A stretch of DNA of 57,237 nucleotides from JBCCCJ01 sp039029315 (GCA_039029315.1 JBCCGK010000080.1:1-57237), one strand, 5' to 3'; counted from the first letter of the stretch, positions 35,376 to 43,675 are shown. The notes: generated by a model from the sequence alone, not told the origin. Program-made: numbers and translations.

Positions 35376-35762
35376 TCGACTTCCTATAAGTTAGCAAGGA
35401 GACAATTTTGAATGAAGAATTATGAATATTGAATGGACTGTCAGACAGCGAGTTATCAGATTTTTTTATATTTAAATTTGTCCACCCACTTAGCGAGACA
35501 CAATTAAATTGCAGAATCTTGCTCCCCCCCCCTCCAAAGGGAAAATCGTTGATTTCTGGCCTTGTGGGTTGAGGTCTCCCGCTGGCGGGAGAGCGAGAGG
35601 GTGGAAGATGATTGTCAAATATAAATCTTCCTATATTTTCGGGCCTTGCAGGCACAAGCTCTCCGCTTTATGGAGTCAAGAAAAATATTCCAGAGGTTCC
35701 TCCTGATAGCTGTCAAGCAAAGTGGATATCCTTCAGCAGCCATATTTGTATAAAGACAACAA
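35376..35762. other. Intergenic region, 387 bp, with GC-rich repeat-like segment
   Basis: The left part is AT-rich. From about 35520 it becomes GC-rich, with a C-run followed by CTCCAAAGGG and a tight hairpin at 35575-35592. The segment resembles the CCCCT...AGGGG intergenic repeats at 41023-41150 and 55361-55673. Short open frames here are artefacts of the repeat. Confidence 0.5.
35575..35592. repeat. Tight 8-bp GC-rich hairpin
   Basis: TCTCCCGC (35575-35582) and GCGGGAGA (35585-35592) are perfect inverted repeats around a 2-base spacer. It lies between convergent genes and is not followed by a T-run in either direction. Confidence 0.55.
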
Positions 35763-36179
35763 TTATAGCAGATACAACACCACAGCTGCCAACATGCAGC
35801 CTAGCAGATGGGCACTTCCTGTGATGGCACCGAAGATCAAGGGATGCTTCATGATGGGAATGATGGCATTGGTAAAGGTTACAGCAGTAGCAATGCCCAA
35901 TCCTGCTGTCAGGCCCAGGAGCAGCGCTTCTTGTAAAGAATCTATGTCCAATACATGACTCAATACAGCCAAAGCGATGGTCGTGATGATACATCCGATG
36001 AAAGGCACAATGAAATAGACAGGACTTTCTTTCCAGTCTTTGGCTCGTTCAAATCCCATCGCCTTATCCCATAATTTGCCAAATGCAAAGGGGCGATGCC
36101 ACATGCCGCTGAAGAAGCTGTAGGCAAGGGCAGCACATACAATGGACAGCCAGTTGAGGTCGATCAAGGAGAGGGTCAT
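35763..36179 (-). CDS. DUF1761 family membrane protein
   Basis: The protein has 138 residues with four predicted membrane segments: about 8-25, 52-72, 82-105 and 112-136. The family pattern is visible near the N-terminus: A-A-L-A-Y-S-F-F-S-G-M-W, then F-G-K-L-W-D-K-A-M-G-F. DUF1761 proteins are small integral membrane proteins of unknown function. It follows the DUF6157 gene by 3 bases and is the last gene of a WYL-regulator / DUF6157 / DUF1761 cluster, so it is likely co-regulated with them. Confidence 0.85.
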   Translation of the reverse strand: MTLSLIDLNWLSIVCAALAYSFFSGMWHRPFAFGKLWDKAMGFERAKDWKESPVYFIVPFIGCIITTIALAVLSHVLDIDSLQEALLLGLTAGLGIATAVTFTNAIIPIMKHPLIFGAITGSAHLLGCMLAAVVLYLL

Positions 36180-36182
36180 CTG

Positions 36183-36599
36183 TTATTTTTTAAGTCTTTT
36201 GGAACGCATAGCCTTTGTTTTGTCAATTGTCGGATCCTGCACCAATCGCTCATAGGCTTCTGTTTCAGCTCCATAGATGGCCACTTTGCCTTCGTCATTG
36301 CTATGGACCCCCCAACCATATCGTTTGGTCAGAGGAGAAGACCGAAGACAGGGCTGGCCTTTGGAGAAGAATTTTTCGCGTTCTGCTTCCATTTCGCTTT
36401 CTGTGATGTCCTTTCGGATCGCATAGATGGTAAAGATGACCTCATCCGAGCTAAACTGATAGGGATTCTCTGCCAGCATGTCATACTGGAGGTTGGCGAT
36501 GGACTTTTTCTCTCCTCTTATAGGTGGGACCTCTCCCGCAATCACGGGGCAGTCTTCTGCAATTTCGATGAATGTGTTGAAATAATTGGTAGAATGCAT
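36183..36599 (-). CDS. DUF6157 family protein
   Basis: The protein is 138 residues, soluble and without a signal peptide. It opens with the diagnostic H-S-T-N-Y-F-N-T-F-I-E-I-A-E-D-C-P and continues G-E-V-P-P, A-N-L-Q-Y-D-M-L, N-P-Y-Q-F-S-S-D-E-V and F-F-S-K-G-Q-P-C-L-R-S-S-P-L-T-K-R-Y-G-W-G. This matches a cytoplasmic family of unknown function common in Bacteroidota and Firmicutes. It is encoded 146 bases downstream of the WYL regulator and directly upstream of the DUF1761 gene. The proximity to ada and the regulator suggests, but does not show, a stress role. Confidence 0.85.
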   Translation of the reverse strand: MHSTNYFNTFIEIAEDCPVIAGEVPPIRGEKKSIANLQYDMLAENPYQFSSDEVIFTIYAIRKDITESEMEAEREKFFSKGQPCLRSSPLTKRYGWGVHSNDEGKVAIYGAETEAYERLVQDPTIDKTKAMRSKRLKK

Positions 36600-36745
36600 A
36601 GTGGTTATTGGGTGATTGGTTATTGGGGTGTAAGAACTAGATTCGACAATTCGGATACCTTCAAAGGCTTAAGGGTTGAGCCTCCCTCACAAGGGGACCT
36701 TATTTCTTGCTCTTTTCACAAAGATAAGTGGGAGTTGTGACAGCC

Positions 36746-37474
36746 CTATGTCAAAGGGTTCTGAGAAAATTTTTTTCGCTGAATCTCCACATACTCCTGT
36801 AGGCTAATTTGATGTGGAGAAAAGGTCTCATCCAACATCAGAAGATGGGAAATGCGATCGATGCGGAAGGTTCGGAATTCCTCCCTCAAGCGACACCAGG
36901 CAATCAGTACCCAATGTTCTGAGGTGTTGTGGTAAATCGCATATGGCTCGACCACGCGCTGGGTGGGTGTTGTTTGGTTTTTCTTTTTGTAAGAAATTCT
37001 GATGGGGTGATAATTGGTTAATGCGCCCTGAATATCGGAGAGATAGGCACTGGATCTTCGATTGTCCCAGTTTTTGCCGATGATGGTTCTTTCTGCTAGC
37101 AGTTCCACTTTTTGCTTGTCTTCCTGCCGTAAGACCGATTTAATTTTGTCGATGGCCTTGTTGAATTCTTCGATCAGAGAGGCATCTTCTGAACGGGAAA
37201 TAAACTTTTCTGCGATGATGAGGGCGTTGGCTTCTGATTCTGTGAACATAACCGGAGGGATATGGTAGCCTTCCATGAGTCCATAGCCTCTTCCTTCTTC
37301 TGAAATGAGCGGCACGCCAGCTTGTTCCAATGAGCCAAGATCCCGATAGATGGTGCGTGTACTGACTTCGAATTGTTCAGCCAATTGTTGCACATTCACA
37401 AAGGGCTTGCTCTGTAATTTGAGCAAAATGGCTGTCAGTCTGGATAATCTGGAAATATTGTCTGAGTAGGCCAT
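36746..37474 (-). CDS. YafY-type transcriptional regulator (HTH + WYL domain)
   Basis: The protein has 242 residues. The N-terminal winged helix (about 8-65) contains L-A-E-Q-F-E-V-S-T-R-T-I-Y-R-D-L-G-S-L-E. The WYL sensor domain (about 140-215) contains I-S-Y-K-K-K and V-V-E-P-Y-A-I-Y-H-N-T-S-E-H-W-V-L-I-A-W-C-R, ending F-R-I-D-R-I. WYL regulators bind nucleic-acid or nucleotide ligands and control repair, defence or metabolic genes. It probably controls the DUF6157-DUF1761 genes downstream and itself. The ada gene lies just upstream on the same strand (70-bp gap), which fits a DNA-damage-related cluster. Confidence 0.9.
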   Translation of the reverse strand: MAYSDNISRLSRLTAILLKLQSKPFVNVQQLAEQFEVSTRTIYRDLGSLEQAGVPLISEEGRGYGLMEGYHIPPVMFTESEANALIIAEKFISRSEDASLIEEFNKAIDKIKSVLRQEDKQKVELLAERTIIGKNWDNRRSSAYLSDIQGALTNYHPIRISYKKKNQTTPTQRVVEPYAIYHNTSEHWVLIAWCRLREEFRTFRIDRISHLLMLDETFSPHQISLQEYVEIQRKKFSQNPLT

Positions 37475-37544
37475 GAGAGTACATTCTGACTGAAAGGCTG
37501 TCTAATAGTTATTCCATCAGAAAAATATCTCTTAATGGAGGAGG

Positions 37545-38612
37545 TTACAAATCTTTTTCGATCCTATGTTTTTTTTCAAAATCCAGCAACCACCTTTTCC
37601 GTTCTATACCACCCCCATAGCCTGTCAACTGCCCATTGCTGCCGACGACTCGATGGCAAGGCAAAAGGATAGACATGCGGTTGGCCCCATTGGCTGCACC
37701 GACTGCACGGACCGCTTTGGGATTGTGAATGTTTAGCGCCAATTGTTGATAGCTTACTGTTTGTCCGAAAGGAATTCGCTCCAATTCATCCCAGACCGAC
37801 CGTTGAAAATCGGTTCCAGCCTTGTGAATCGGCACCTCAAAATGCTGTTGTTCTCCCGCAAAATATTCAGCCAACTCCCTTTTCAGTTGCTTGATATGGA
37901 CATTCTCTCCGGCAATAATTCTTTGCTTGAACAGACGCTGAATGTCTGTCAGTTCTGATTCCAGTCGCTTCCTGTCTACAAATTCCAGGAGACAAATCCC
38001 TTCCTCTGATGCTGCTACAAACATGGGGCCCAATGGCGTGGTGAGTCGGTTGATGAGGATGGGAGAAGAGGTCAGGCTTTGAGCGGGAGATTTGCCCAAG
38101 ATCTTTTTATAGGTATAGCCAAAACCGCTTAGGGAATCAAAGCCTGTATCGAACGCAGTAGCCGTTGCAGACTTGCCTTGCCTCAATTCCTGATAGGCTG
38201 TATTGATTCGATACATCCGTTGATAGGCCTGAAAGGTCATGCCATAGTGTTGCTTGAACCATCTTCGGACCAGTTCTGGACTGATTCCATCCGCCCGTAA
38301 ACGATCATCTGAGATTTTCTCTTTGGGGTGATTCTGTACCAGACGAATAGCAGCTTCCACCTGCTCAGGTGCCTGATGAGCGTGTTGCGTGGGTTTGCAT
38401 ATTTTACAGGGACGATAGCCACTGTCCAGCGCTTCTTTTACCTGCGTATAAAACTCGACATTCTCCAATTTCGGCTTTCTGGCCCGACAGGAAGCAATAC
38501 AAAAGACGGAAGTGGTTTTGACCCCAACATAAAAAATGCCCACGTAGGCATCATTTCGATCCAGGAGAGCCTGGTAGTAGGTCTGAATTTTGCTAGGGTC
38601 TGTGATCCGCAT
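37545..38612 (-). CDS. ada: Ada: AraC-type regulator fused to O6-methylguanine-DNA methyltransferase
   Basis: The protein has 355 residues. The N-terminal Zn-binding methyl-phosphotriester domain has Cys38, Cys42, Cys69 and Cys72 (F-C-I-A-S-C-R-A-R-K-P and Y-R-P-C-K-I-C-K-P), identical numbering to E. coli Ada. An AraC helix-turn-helix follows (about 95-180: F-Q-A-Y-Q-R-M-Y-R-I-N, T-A-F-D-T-G-F-D-S-L-S-G-F). The C-terminal domain has the acceptor Cys319 in LPCHRVVG and the downstream Y-G-G-G-x-x-R-K. Ada irreversibly accepts methyl groups and, when methylated at Cys38, activates the adaptive response. All key residues are present. It is transcribed just ahead of the WYL regulator. Confidence 0.96.
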   Translation of the reverse strand: MRITDPSKIQTYYQALLDRNDAYVGIFYVGVKTTSVFCIASCRARKPKLENVEFYTQVKEALDSGYRPCKICKPTQHAHQAPEQVEAAIRLVQNHPKEKISDDRLRADGISPELVRRWFKQHYGMTFQAYQRMYRINTAYQELRQGKSATATAFDTGFDSLSGFGYTYKKILGKSPAQSLTSSPILINRLTTPLGPMFVAASEEGICLLEFVDRKRLESELTDIQRLFKQRIIAGENVHIKQLKRELAEYFAGEQQHFEVPIHKAGTDFQRSVWDELERIPFGQTVSYQQLALNIHNPKAVRAVGAANGANRMSILLPCHRVVGSNGQLTGYGGGIERKRWLLDFEKKHRIEKDL

Positions 38613-38710
38613 AAGAATGATTTTTCAGCAAATTATGACTTCTCAATACAGATCTGCAACCGAAAATTTGACAAGTATTTTTGATAAGGCTGCCACAGAC
38701 ATGTTGCAAT

Positions 38711-38805
38711 GATCGGTAGACCATTGCTAACCGGGATATCATCGAAGAGGGTGCCTGCCTATCTGCGATAGACCAATGATAGAGATGGTCTGCCGATCAT
38801 CTCTA
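38711..38805. repeat. Nested inverted repeats between ada and the DinB-like gene
   Basis: GATCGGTAGACCATT (38711-38725) is repeated in inverted form at 38784-38798 with about two mismatches. A second, local hairpin pairs TAGAGATG (38780-38787) with CATCTCTA (38798-38805). A third relative (ATAGACCAAT) lies between. The block is upstream of ada and downstream of the DinB-like gene, so it could be a terminator or an operator for ada. Symmetry alone cannot decide. Confidence 0.5.
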
Positions 38806-38877
38806 CAATTAATCTGGCGGCAGATCCACATGAACATCCTGAAAGGTTTCAATTTTCATAGGATGAAGAGAATGCGC

Positions 38878-39480
38878 CTATTTTCTCGTTTTTCCTCTTA
38901 AGACACTCACACCGGGGTGAAGGGGGTTGCCTGATGCTCTACGAAAGGAGACAATCTGACCAACATGCCATAGCGCATCAGATATGGGACCATTGATCAT
39001 GTTCCAATAGGGAAATTCAGTGGCGTTCTCTCCTCTTTGAAAGATCATGACAAATTCAGATACTTCTCGTTCAGTTTTGCCTGCACATAATTCGCTGGCT
39101 GTTTGAAGATTGAGCAAGGTTCCCTTTCTCAGTTCTTCAAAGCTCATCTTAGACCAATCTACAGGACGGACATTGGCTTTGCGCTGTGGGGCGTTCATAA
39201 TGGTTTCGCACAAACCATATAGATGCTCAAGCGTCTGTCGAGCGGTTCGAGCTTCTTCAGAAGGTTTATAGGCCAAATCTTCTGAGCGAAGTCCTTCTGT
39301 TGCCCAGTAATAGCGATAGCCCAATCCATCGATAAATCGAGACAGGATATTTCCAGAAGTGTAGTCTTCTGGATAGTCCGGGATTTGTTCGTAAGGCAGA
39401 TCCTCATTCTGCTCTGTTTGTGCAGTCATCGGGGTCAAAAAAGCAAAGAGGGTAAGGGAAAAAACAATAAAGTATTTCAT
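38878..39480 (-). CDS. Exported DinB-like (four-helix bundle) protein
   Basis: The protein has 200 residues. Residues 1-20 are a signal peptide (MKYFIVF...MTAQ). The rest is helical with the DinB-superfamily pattern: helix with Y-Y-W-A-T-E-G-L, then T-A-R-Q-T-L-E-H-L-Y-G (a metal-ligand-type His) and a final D-A-L-W-H-V-G-Q-I-V-S-F-R-R-A-S-G-N-P with another His. DinB-like proteins bind metal through histidines and include thiol transferases. Secreted members are common in Bacteroidota, with unknown function. It is transcribed alone, with 265 bases to ada downstream. Confidence 0.75.
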   Translation of the reverse strand: MKYFIVFSLTLFAFLTPMTAQTEQNEDLPYEQIPDYPEDYTSGNILSRFIDGLGYRYYWATEGLRSEDLAYKPSEEARTARQTLEHLYGLCETIMNAPQRKANVRPVDWSKMSFEELRKGTLLNLQTASELCAGKTEREVSEFVMIFQRGENATEFPYWNMINGPISDALWHVGQIVSFRRASGNPLHPGVSVLRGKTRK

Positions 39481-39572
39481 TTTTTTGTTGGCTTTGGGCT
39501 TAATTTTGACAGGAAGTTACGGTGATTCCTGAATTTGCCCATAGCCTTTGAAAGAATAGCAATATTCATGTG

Positions 39573-39845
39573 CTAGTCCTCTACCAAGGCCCAAGACAAT
39601 CCTCCTGTTCGAAAGAGATGATAGCCACAATGTTCGGTAAAAAGACCAAGTTCCTGCAACTCTGAGGCATGAATCAGCAGAGGATATCGAAATTCTGCAT
39701 GTGATCCATCTTCGAAGTGAAGGACGGCCTTTTGGCCAAGGATAAAATCCGAGCTACTCAAGGTTTTTCGTTCGCTTTCTCCCAGACTTTGTAAATGGTC
39801 TGCAATTTTTTGCTTCCAGCGTACAGGCAAATCTTCATATATCAT
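39573..39845 (-). CDS. Small conserved cytoplasmic protein of unknown function
   Basis: The protein has 90 residues and no signal peptide. It has a conserved-looking pattern (L-S-S-S-D-F, V-L-H-F-E-D-G-S-H-A-E-F-R-Y, F-T-E-H-C-G-Y-H-x-F) seen in short hypothetical proteins of Bacteroidota. The gene lies 21 bases after the alpha/beta hydrolase gene on the same strand and probably shares its transcript. Function is unknown. Confidence 0.65.
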   Translation of the reverse strand: MIYEDLPVRWKQKIADHLQSLGESERKTLSSSDFILGQKAVLHFEDGSHAEFRYPLLIHASELQELGLFTEHCGYHLFRTGGLSWALVED

Positions 39846-39866
39846 ATTGCATTCTTCTTCTTATTG

Positions 39867-40736
39867 TTAAAAGAAATCCAGCATTGCTTTTAGAGTCCCT
39901 TCTGGATCTTCCTCCGGCAAATAATGGCCACAGGGAAGGCCAAATCCTTCTACATCCTCTGCCCACAATTTCCATTCTGCCACCACATTATACTTTCTTC
40001 CGACAAAGCCTTTTTCTCCCCACAAACAGAGCATCGGACACTCAATCATGTTCCCTTCCTTGATGTCCACCTGATCATGCATCAAGTCAATGGAAGCAGA
40101 AGCCCGATAATCTTCACAGCTGGCATGAATGGTCTCCGAAGTGAAACAGCGATGATATTCCTTCAAGGCTTCTTCAGTGAAAGCACCATTGTCCCGACCC
40201 CATTGTTTGAATTTTCTGGACAAAAACCACACTGGATCATTCCCGATCATTTTTTCGGGCAGATCATATGGCTGGATGAGAAAAAACCAATGATAATAGG
40301 CCCGGGCAAATTCCATGTCTGTCGTCACATACATGCTGTAGGTGGGCGCAATGTCCATAACGGCTATTTTCTCAATAGCAGCAGGATGATCCAGAGCCAT
40401 CCTGTGTGCGACTCGCCCTCCTCTGTCATGTCCTGCTACAGAGAAGCGATCAAAGCCCAATTCCTGCATCAACAATACCTGATCTTTGGCAGTTTCTCGT
40501 TTGGAATAGGGGGCATGATCTTCAGTAGTGGGGGGAGTGCTGCTATCTCCATATCCTCTCAGGTCGCTGGCCACAACGGTATACTTCTCAGCCAAAGCCG
40601 GCGCAATCTTGTGCCACATGACATGGCTTTGTGGATAGCCATGAAGCAATAGCAAAGGTGGTCCACTTCCGCCGATGACATAGTGAATGTTAATATCTTG
40701 ATGCTGGAAAGTGGCTGATCTAAACTCTGGAAACAT
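39867..40736 (-). CDS. Alpha/beta hydrolase of the fluoroacetate dehalogenase-like family
   Basis: The protein has 289 residues with no signal peptide. The oxyanion region is L-L-L-L-H-G-Y-P. The nucleophile elbow is G-H-D-R-G-G-R, with Asp104 as nucleophile rather than Ser and Arg105/Arg108 in the positions that bind the substrate carboxylate in haloacetate dehalogenases. The acid is probably Asp128 (V-M-D-I-A-P-T) and the base His271 (C-G-H-Y-L-P-E-E). H-W at 149-150 matches the halide-pocket pair of this group. A further pocket region (C-E-D-Y-R-A-S-A-S-I-D) differs from the usual Tyr-containing form, so defluorination is not assured. An epoxide-hydrolase or other haloacid activity is possible. 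Confidence 0.82.
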   Translation of the reverse strand: MFPEFRSATFQHQDINIHYVIGGSGPPLLLLHGYPQSHVMWHKIAPALAEKYTVVASDLRGYGDSSTPPTTEDHAPYSKRETAKDQVLLMQELGFDRFSVAGHDRGGRVAHRMALDHPAAIEKIAVMDIAPTYSMYVTTDMEFARAYYHWFFLIQPYDLPEKMIGNDPVWFLSRKFKQWGRDNGAFTEEALKEYHRCFTSETIHASCEDYRASASIDLMHDQVDIKEGNMIECPMLCLWGEKGFVGRKYNVVAEWKLWAEDVEGFGLPCGHYLPEEDPEGTLKAMLDFF

Positions 40737-41204
40737 TGGGTTTTCTCGTTTGATTTGTTGTGTTGAAGAAATCGATCGAATCTAAGCTTTACAAAAGACG
40801 CTTGCAAAAGGTTGGTTTACATTCTGATATCGCCTCTATCATCAAGGATGCTTTCGCCTGTCTGTGGACTCAAAGCATGTTTTGAATCTGGATTAGATTA
40901 GGTCTTTGTTCAAGGATTTAATGAGGAGAAGTTACAAACCTTAGGAGTTTTTACCCACGGCAGGTGCAAACTGGGATGGCAATGAGTAAATACAGGGTGC
41001 TAAAAGTGTATTTTGATTCGTCTTGAACCCCCTTTCTGCCTATCGCTCCCCCCCAGATGGGGAGCTGGCAAACACCCATCTGCTTTTCAGCAGAAATGGC
41101 CGTGCGGGAAGTCCCCTCTCGAGGGGACGGGCCAGTGCGAAGGGGTTCAACAAGCATCAAAAAACGTTTGTTACACAGATGTAAACTGCTGCGAGCAATA
41201 ACAA
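40737..41204. other. Intergenic region, 468 bp, with a GC-rich inverted-repeat block
   Basis: It separates the hydrolase from the GMC oxidoreductase, both leftward. Apart from the repeat block at 41023-41150, I see no gene or clear promoter. Short open frames in both directions at 40951-41284 are reading through the repeat. Confidence 0.5.
41023..41150. repeat. GC-rich palindromic intergenic repeat with outer and inner inverted arms
   Basis: The outer arms TTGAACCCC (41023-41031) and GGGGTTCAA (41142-41150) are perfect inverted repeats. Inside is GTCCCCTC (41111-41118) facing GAGGGGAC (41121-41128). The overall style, a C-rich arm, short unique loop and G-rich arm, is shared with the block at 55361-55673. 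No coding sequence is seen. Confidence 0.6.
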
Positions 41205-42830
41205 TCAAGACTCCTCCTGCAACTGATAACTTTCCGTTTGCTGGGCATTCAGCACCATATCAGCAGCCTTCTCCGCAATCATGATGGTGGGCGCATTGGT
41301 ATTGCCACGGGTCACATTGGGCATAATCGAGGCATCTACAATGCGCAATCCTTGCAGACCATGAACACTCAATTTGTGATTGACTACGGCCATCGGATCA
41401 TTTCCCATTTTGCAAGTAGAAGTCGGGTGATAGAGGGTTTCACCAGTTTCTCGAATAAAGTCTACGATCGCCTGATCGTCTGTGATGTTGGTAGCAGGCA
41501 GATGAAAGCCTGTATGATAAGGCGCAAAAGCTTTCGTGAGCCCAAGTTTTGCTGCCAATTTATACCCCCAGATGGCTCTTTGTACATCGTCCTCTGTGGA
41601 CATATAGTTGTGATCGATCAGGGGATCCTCCTGGAAGTTCCCGGAAGCCAGTGTAACGGAGCCTCTACTTGTTGGATTCAAAATCTTGCCACCAATCGAA
41701 TAACCATTTCCTTTGGGAGGATTGCCAAAGCCATGGGAGATGAAATAGACAGGGCCAAAATGGAACTGAATGTCTGGAGAAGGTTGATTCTTCGAAGAGT
41801 AGACAAAAGCCCCTGCCTCGCCGACATTGCTCGCAAATGGTCCTTGCTTTCTGACCAGATAGTTGAAAAGGTTTTTGAACACGACAGGAAAGTTCTCTGC
41901 CGAGTCCAGTGTCTGTTTGTAATTACTGTTGAAAATAGCGAAGAACACCAAATGGTCTTGCAGATTTTTACCTACTCCTGGCAAATGATGAATAACTTCT
42001 ATTCCATGTTTGCTGAGTTCTTCCCGATCTCCGATTCCTGAGAGCATCAGAATTTGTGGACTATTGTAAGCACCTGCACTCAAGATCACTTCTTTGTTCA
42101 CATTGGCCTCTATTCGCTGGCCCTTCTGGTGATAGATGACGCCTGTAGCTTGTCCATTCTCAAATACAATGCGTTCGACCCTGGCGTGAATTTCCACCTG
42201 CACATTGGATCTGGAACTAGCAGGATGCAAAAAAGCATCTGCAGCACTGCATCTGGCTCCATTTCGATGGGTTACCTGATACATCCCAAAGCCTTCCTGG
42301 TTTTCTCCATTGAAATCCTCATTGCGGGGATAGCCCAATTCCTCTCCTGCCTGAATGAATACTTCTGATAGCGGATTGGTATAATTTCGATTGCTCACAT
42401 GAAGTGGGCCTTCTTTGCCATGATACATATTGTCAAACACCTCCTGGTGCTGAGACTTTTTGAAATAGGGCAGGACCTCCTCATAAGCCCATCCCGGATT
42501 GCCCATTTTTGCCCATTCATTGTAGTCTTGCTTGTTTCCTCGAATGTAGATCATCGCATTGATGCTACTGCTTCCTCCCAACATTTTTCCCCTCGGCAAA
42601 TACATCTTCCTGTTCTTCATTGTCTCCTGCGCAGTGGTGTGGAAGGCATAATCTCGTTTTGACTTGAACAGTTTCGGAAAGGCTGCAGGTGTTTGCACAT
42701 TCTGATGTTTGTCCTTGCCGCCTGCTTCCAAAACGAGAACTGTGTATTGGCCGCTTTCGCTCAAGCGGCTGGCCATGACACAGCCTGCGGAGCCTGCACC
42801 AATGATGATGTAATCGAATGTTTGGTTCAT
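41205..42830 (-). CDS. GMC-family FAD-dependent oxidoreductase (choline dehydrogenase-like)
   Basis: The protein has 541 residues, cytoplasmic. The N-terminal FAD dinucleotide-binding motif is IIGAGSAGCVMASRLSE, with E-A-G-G nearby. The GMC signature 1 region contains G-K-M-L-G-G-S-S-S-I-N-A-M-I-Y-I-R-G, and signature 2 has G-A-Y-N-S-P-Q-I-L-M-L-S-G-I-G. The C-terminal catalytic region has Y-H-P-T-S-T-C-K-M-G and N-A-P-T-I-M-I-A-E-K-A-A. The His in Y-H-P and an Asn (T-R-G-N-T-N) are the usual active pair. It oxidises an alcohol. Choline is possible, but no betaine aldehyde dehydrogenase gene is next to it, so the substrate is open. Length is typical. Confidence 0.92.
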   Translation of the reverse strand: MNQTFDYIIIGAGSAGCVMASRLSESGQYTVLVLEAGGKDKHQNVQTPAAFPKLFKSKRDYAFHTTAQETMKNRKMYLPRGKMLGGSSSINAMIYIRGNKQDYNEWAKMGNPGWAYEEVLPYFKKSQHQEVFDNMYHGKEGPLHVSNRNYTNPLSEVFIQAGEELGYPRNEDFNGENQEGFGMYQVTHRNGARCSAADAFLHPASSRSNVQVEIHARVERIVFENGQATGVIYHQKGQRIEANVNKEVILSAGAYNSPQILMLSGIGDREELSKHGIEVIHHLPGVGKNLQDHLVFFAIFNSNYKQTLDSAENFPVVFKNLFNYLVRKQGPFASNVGEAGAFVYSSKNQPSPDIQFHFGPVYFISHGFGNPPKGNGYSIGGKILNPTSRGSVTLASGNFQEDPLIDHNYMSTEDDVQRAIWGYKLAAKLGLTKAFAPYHTGFHLPATNITDDQAIVDFIRETGETLYHPTSTCKMGNDPMAVVNHKLSVHGLQGLRIVDASIMPNVTRGNTNAPTIMIAEKAADMVLNAQQTESYQLQEES

Positions 42831-43153
42831 CGAGTAGTAGTTTTTTCCTTTATAATATGGGAATCTAAGCTTTTTTTGGGGATCTGGCTAATTTGTGGTT
42901 TTTGGCGGGTGTACGACAATTTTCACAATCCGGGGATTTCACTTATTTCATAAACCTCTTCCACACTGCCCCGTTTCTCCTTATAAAGAGAAACAACCCC
43001 ACAAGCCTTAAGGAAAATGTAACATTTGTCGTACACCCGTCTTTGGCTTGCTTTCTTTCGGCATCTATGATCAGGGGGAGGAGAGGGAGTCTCCTTACAC
43101 CGCTGTTTCAAACTGCCGCGAGCATGAGGGATTAGTAACCCCAGCTGGATTTG
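42831..43153. other. Intergenic region, 323 bp, with a TIR-bounded element
   Basis: It lies between two leftward genes. It is dominated by the 134-bp element at 42906-43039. The right part (43080-43150) has a G-rich stretch and no gene. Open frames across the region are short and unconvincing. Confidence 0.5.
42906..43039. repeat. 134-bp element bounded by perfect 14-bp inverted repeats
   Basis: The left arm CGGGTGTACGACAA (42906-42919) and right arm TTGTCGTACACCCG (43026-43039) are exact inverted repeats. The interior is AT-rich, with a small symmetric TCTCCTTATAAAGAGA at about 42975-42990. It has no coding capacity. It could be a non-autonomous insertion element or a pair of operator half-sites for a regulator of the neighbouring GMC gene. 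Confidence 0.6.
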
Positions 43154-43675
43154 TTACCGGCTGCTCAGATATTTGCTAATGTGTTGAAAGGTTACCTCCG
43201 GGCTTTGATGGCTGCTGTCAATATAGGTTTCCTCTCCGATAAGCTTTTTCAATGTTGTATAACGTTCATGAATATGATCGATCACGGCTTTGCCTGCCGT
43301 CCAGCATTCCCGCTCTTCATCACGCTTGTAGATCGTCTCCAAATCAGGCAGCAGCACAAAGAAATATAGATCCCTTCCAAAGGCTTGTTGAAAAGTCTGG
43401 ATATAGGCCTCTCCCAATATGACATAATCAATCACGGCGGATTGGCCTTTGTGATAGATGTCTTTGGCTTGTTCGAAGATGATTTTTTTGACCTGTTGTA
43501 ATTTGTCTGGATAGAGAGTAATGTTAGAGATCTCTGGGAATAATTCCTCCTTGATGTCATCTCCTCGAATCAGGTTGATGTCAAATTGTTGATCAAATAG
43601 ATCAGTGATCTCTGTTTTTCCGACCCCACAAGGACCGGTGATGATGATGACTTTGGGCTGATGAAATGGTGGCAT
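43154..43675 (-). CDS. P-loop kinase/ATPase-like protein
   Basis: The protein is 173 residues from the ATG at 43675; a TTG four codons upstream at 43687 is also in frame. The Walker A motif is GPCGVGKT at residues 14-21 (Lys20). A second-strand D-Y-V-I-L-G region and a lid-like segment R-D-E-E-R-E-C-W-T-A follow, as in small-molecule or nucleoside kinases of the AAA_33/zeta-toxin-like group. The substrate is unknown. It starts 28 bases after the amidohydrolase gene ends and is probably co-transcribed with it. Confidence 0.75.
   Translation of the reverse strand: MPPFHQPKVIIITGPCGVGKTEITDLFDQQFDINLIRGDDIKEELFPEISNITLYPDKLQQVKKIIFEQAKDIYHKGQSAVIDYVILGEAYIQTFQQAFGRDLYFFVLLPDLETIYKRDEERECWTAGKAVIDHIHERYTTLKKLIGEETYIDSSHQSPEVTFQHISKYLSSR

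Noticed and set aside
36096..36740. 214-codon plus-strand frame over the DUF6157 gene
   Set aside because: It is antisense to DUF6157 and part of DUF1761, both with diagnostic motifs; no features of its own.
39924..40652. 242-codon plus-strand frame inside the dehalogenase-like gene
   Set aside because: It is antisense to a gene with all alpha/beta hydrolase motifs intact.
41238..42041. 267-codon plus-strand frame inside the GMC oxidoreductase
   Set aside because: It is a shadow of a gene with clear FAD-binding and GMC signatures; the antisense product has no family features.
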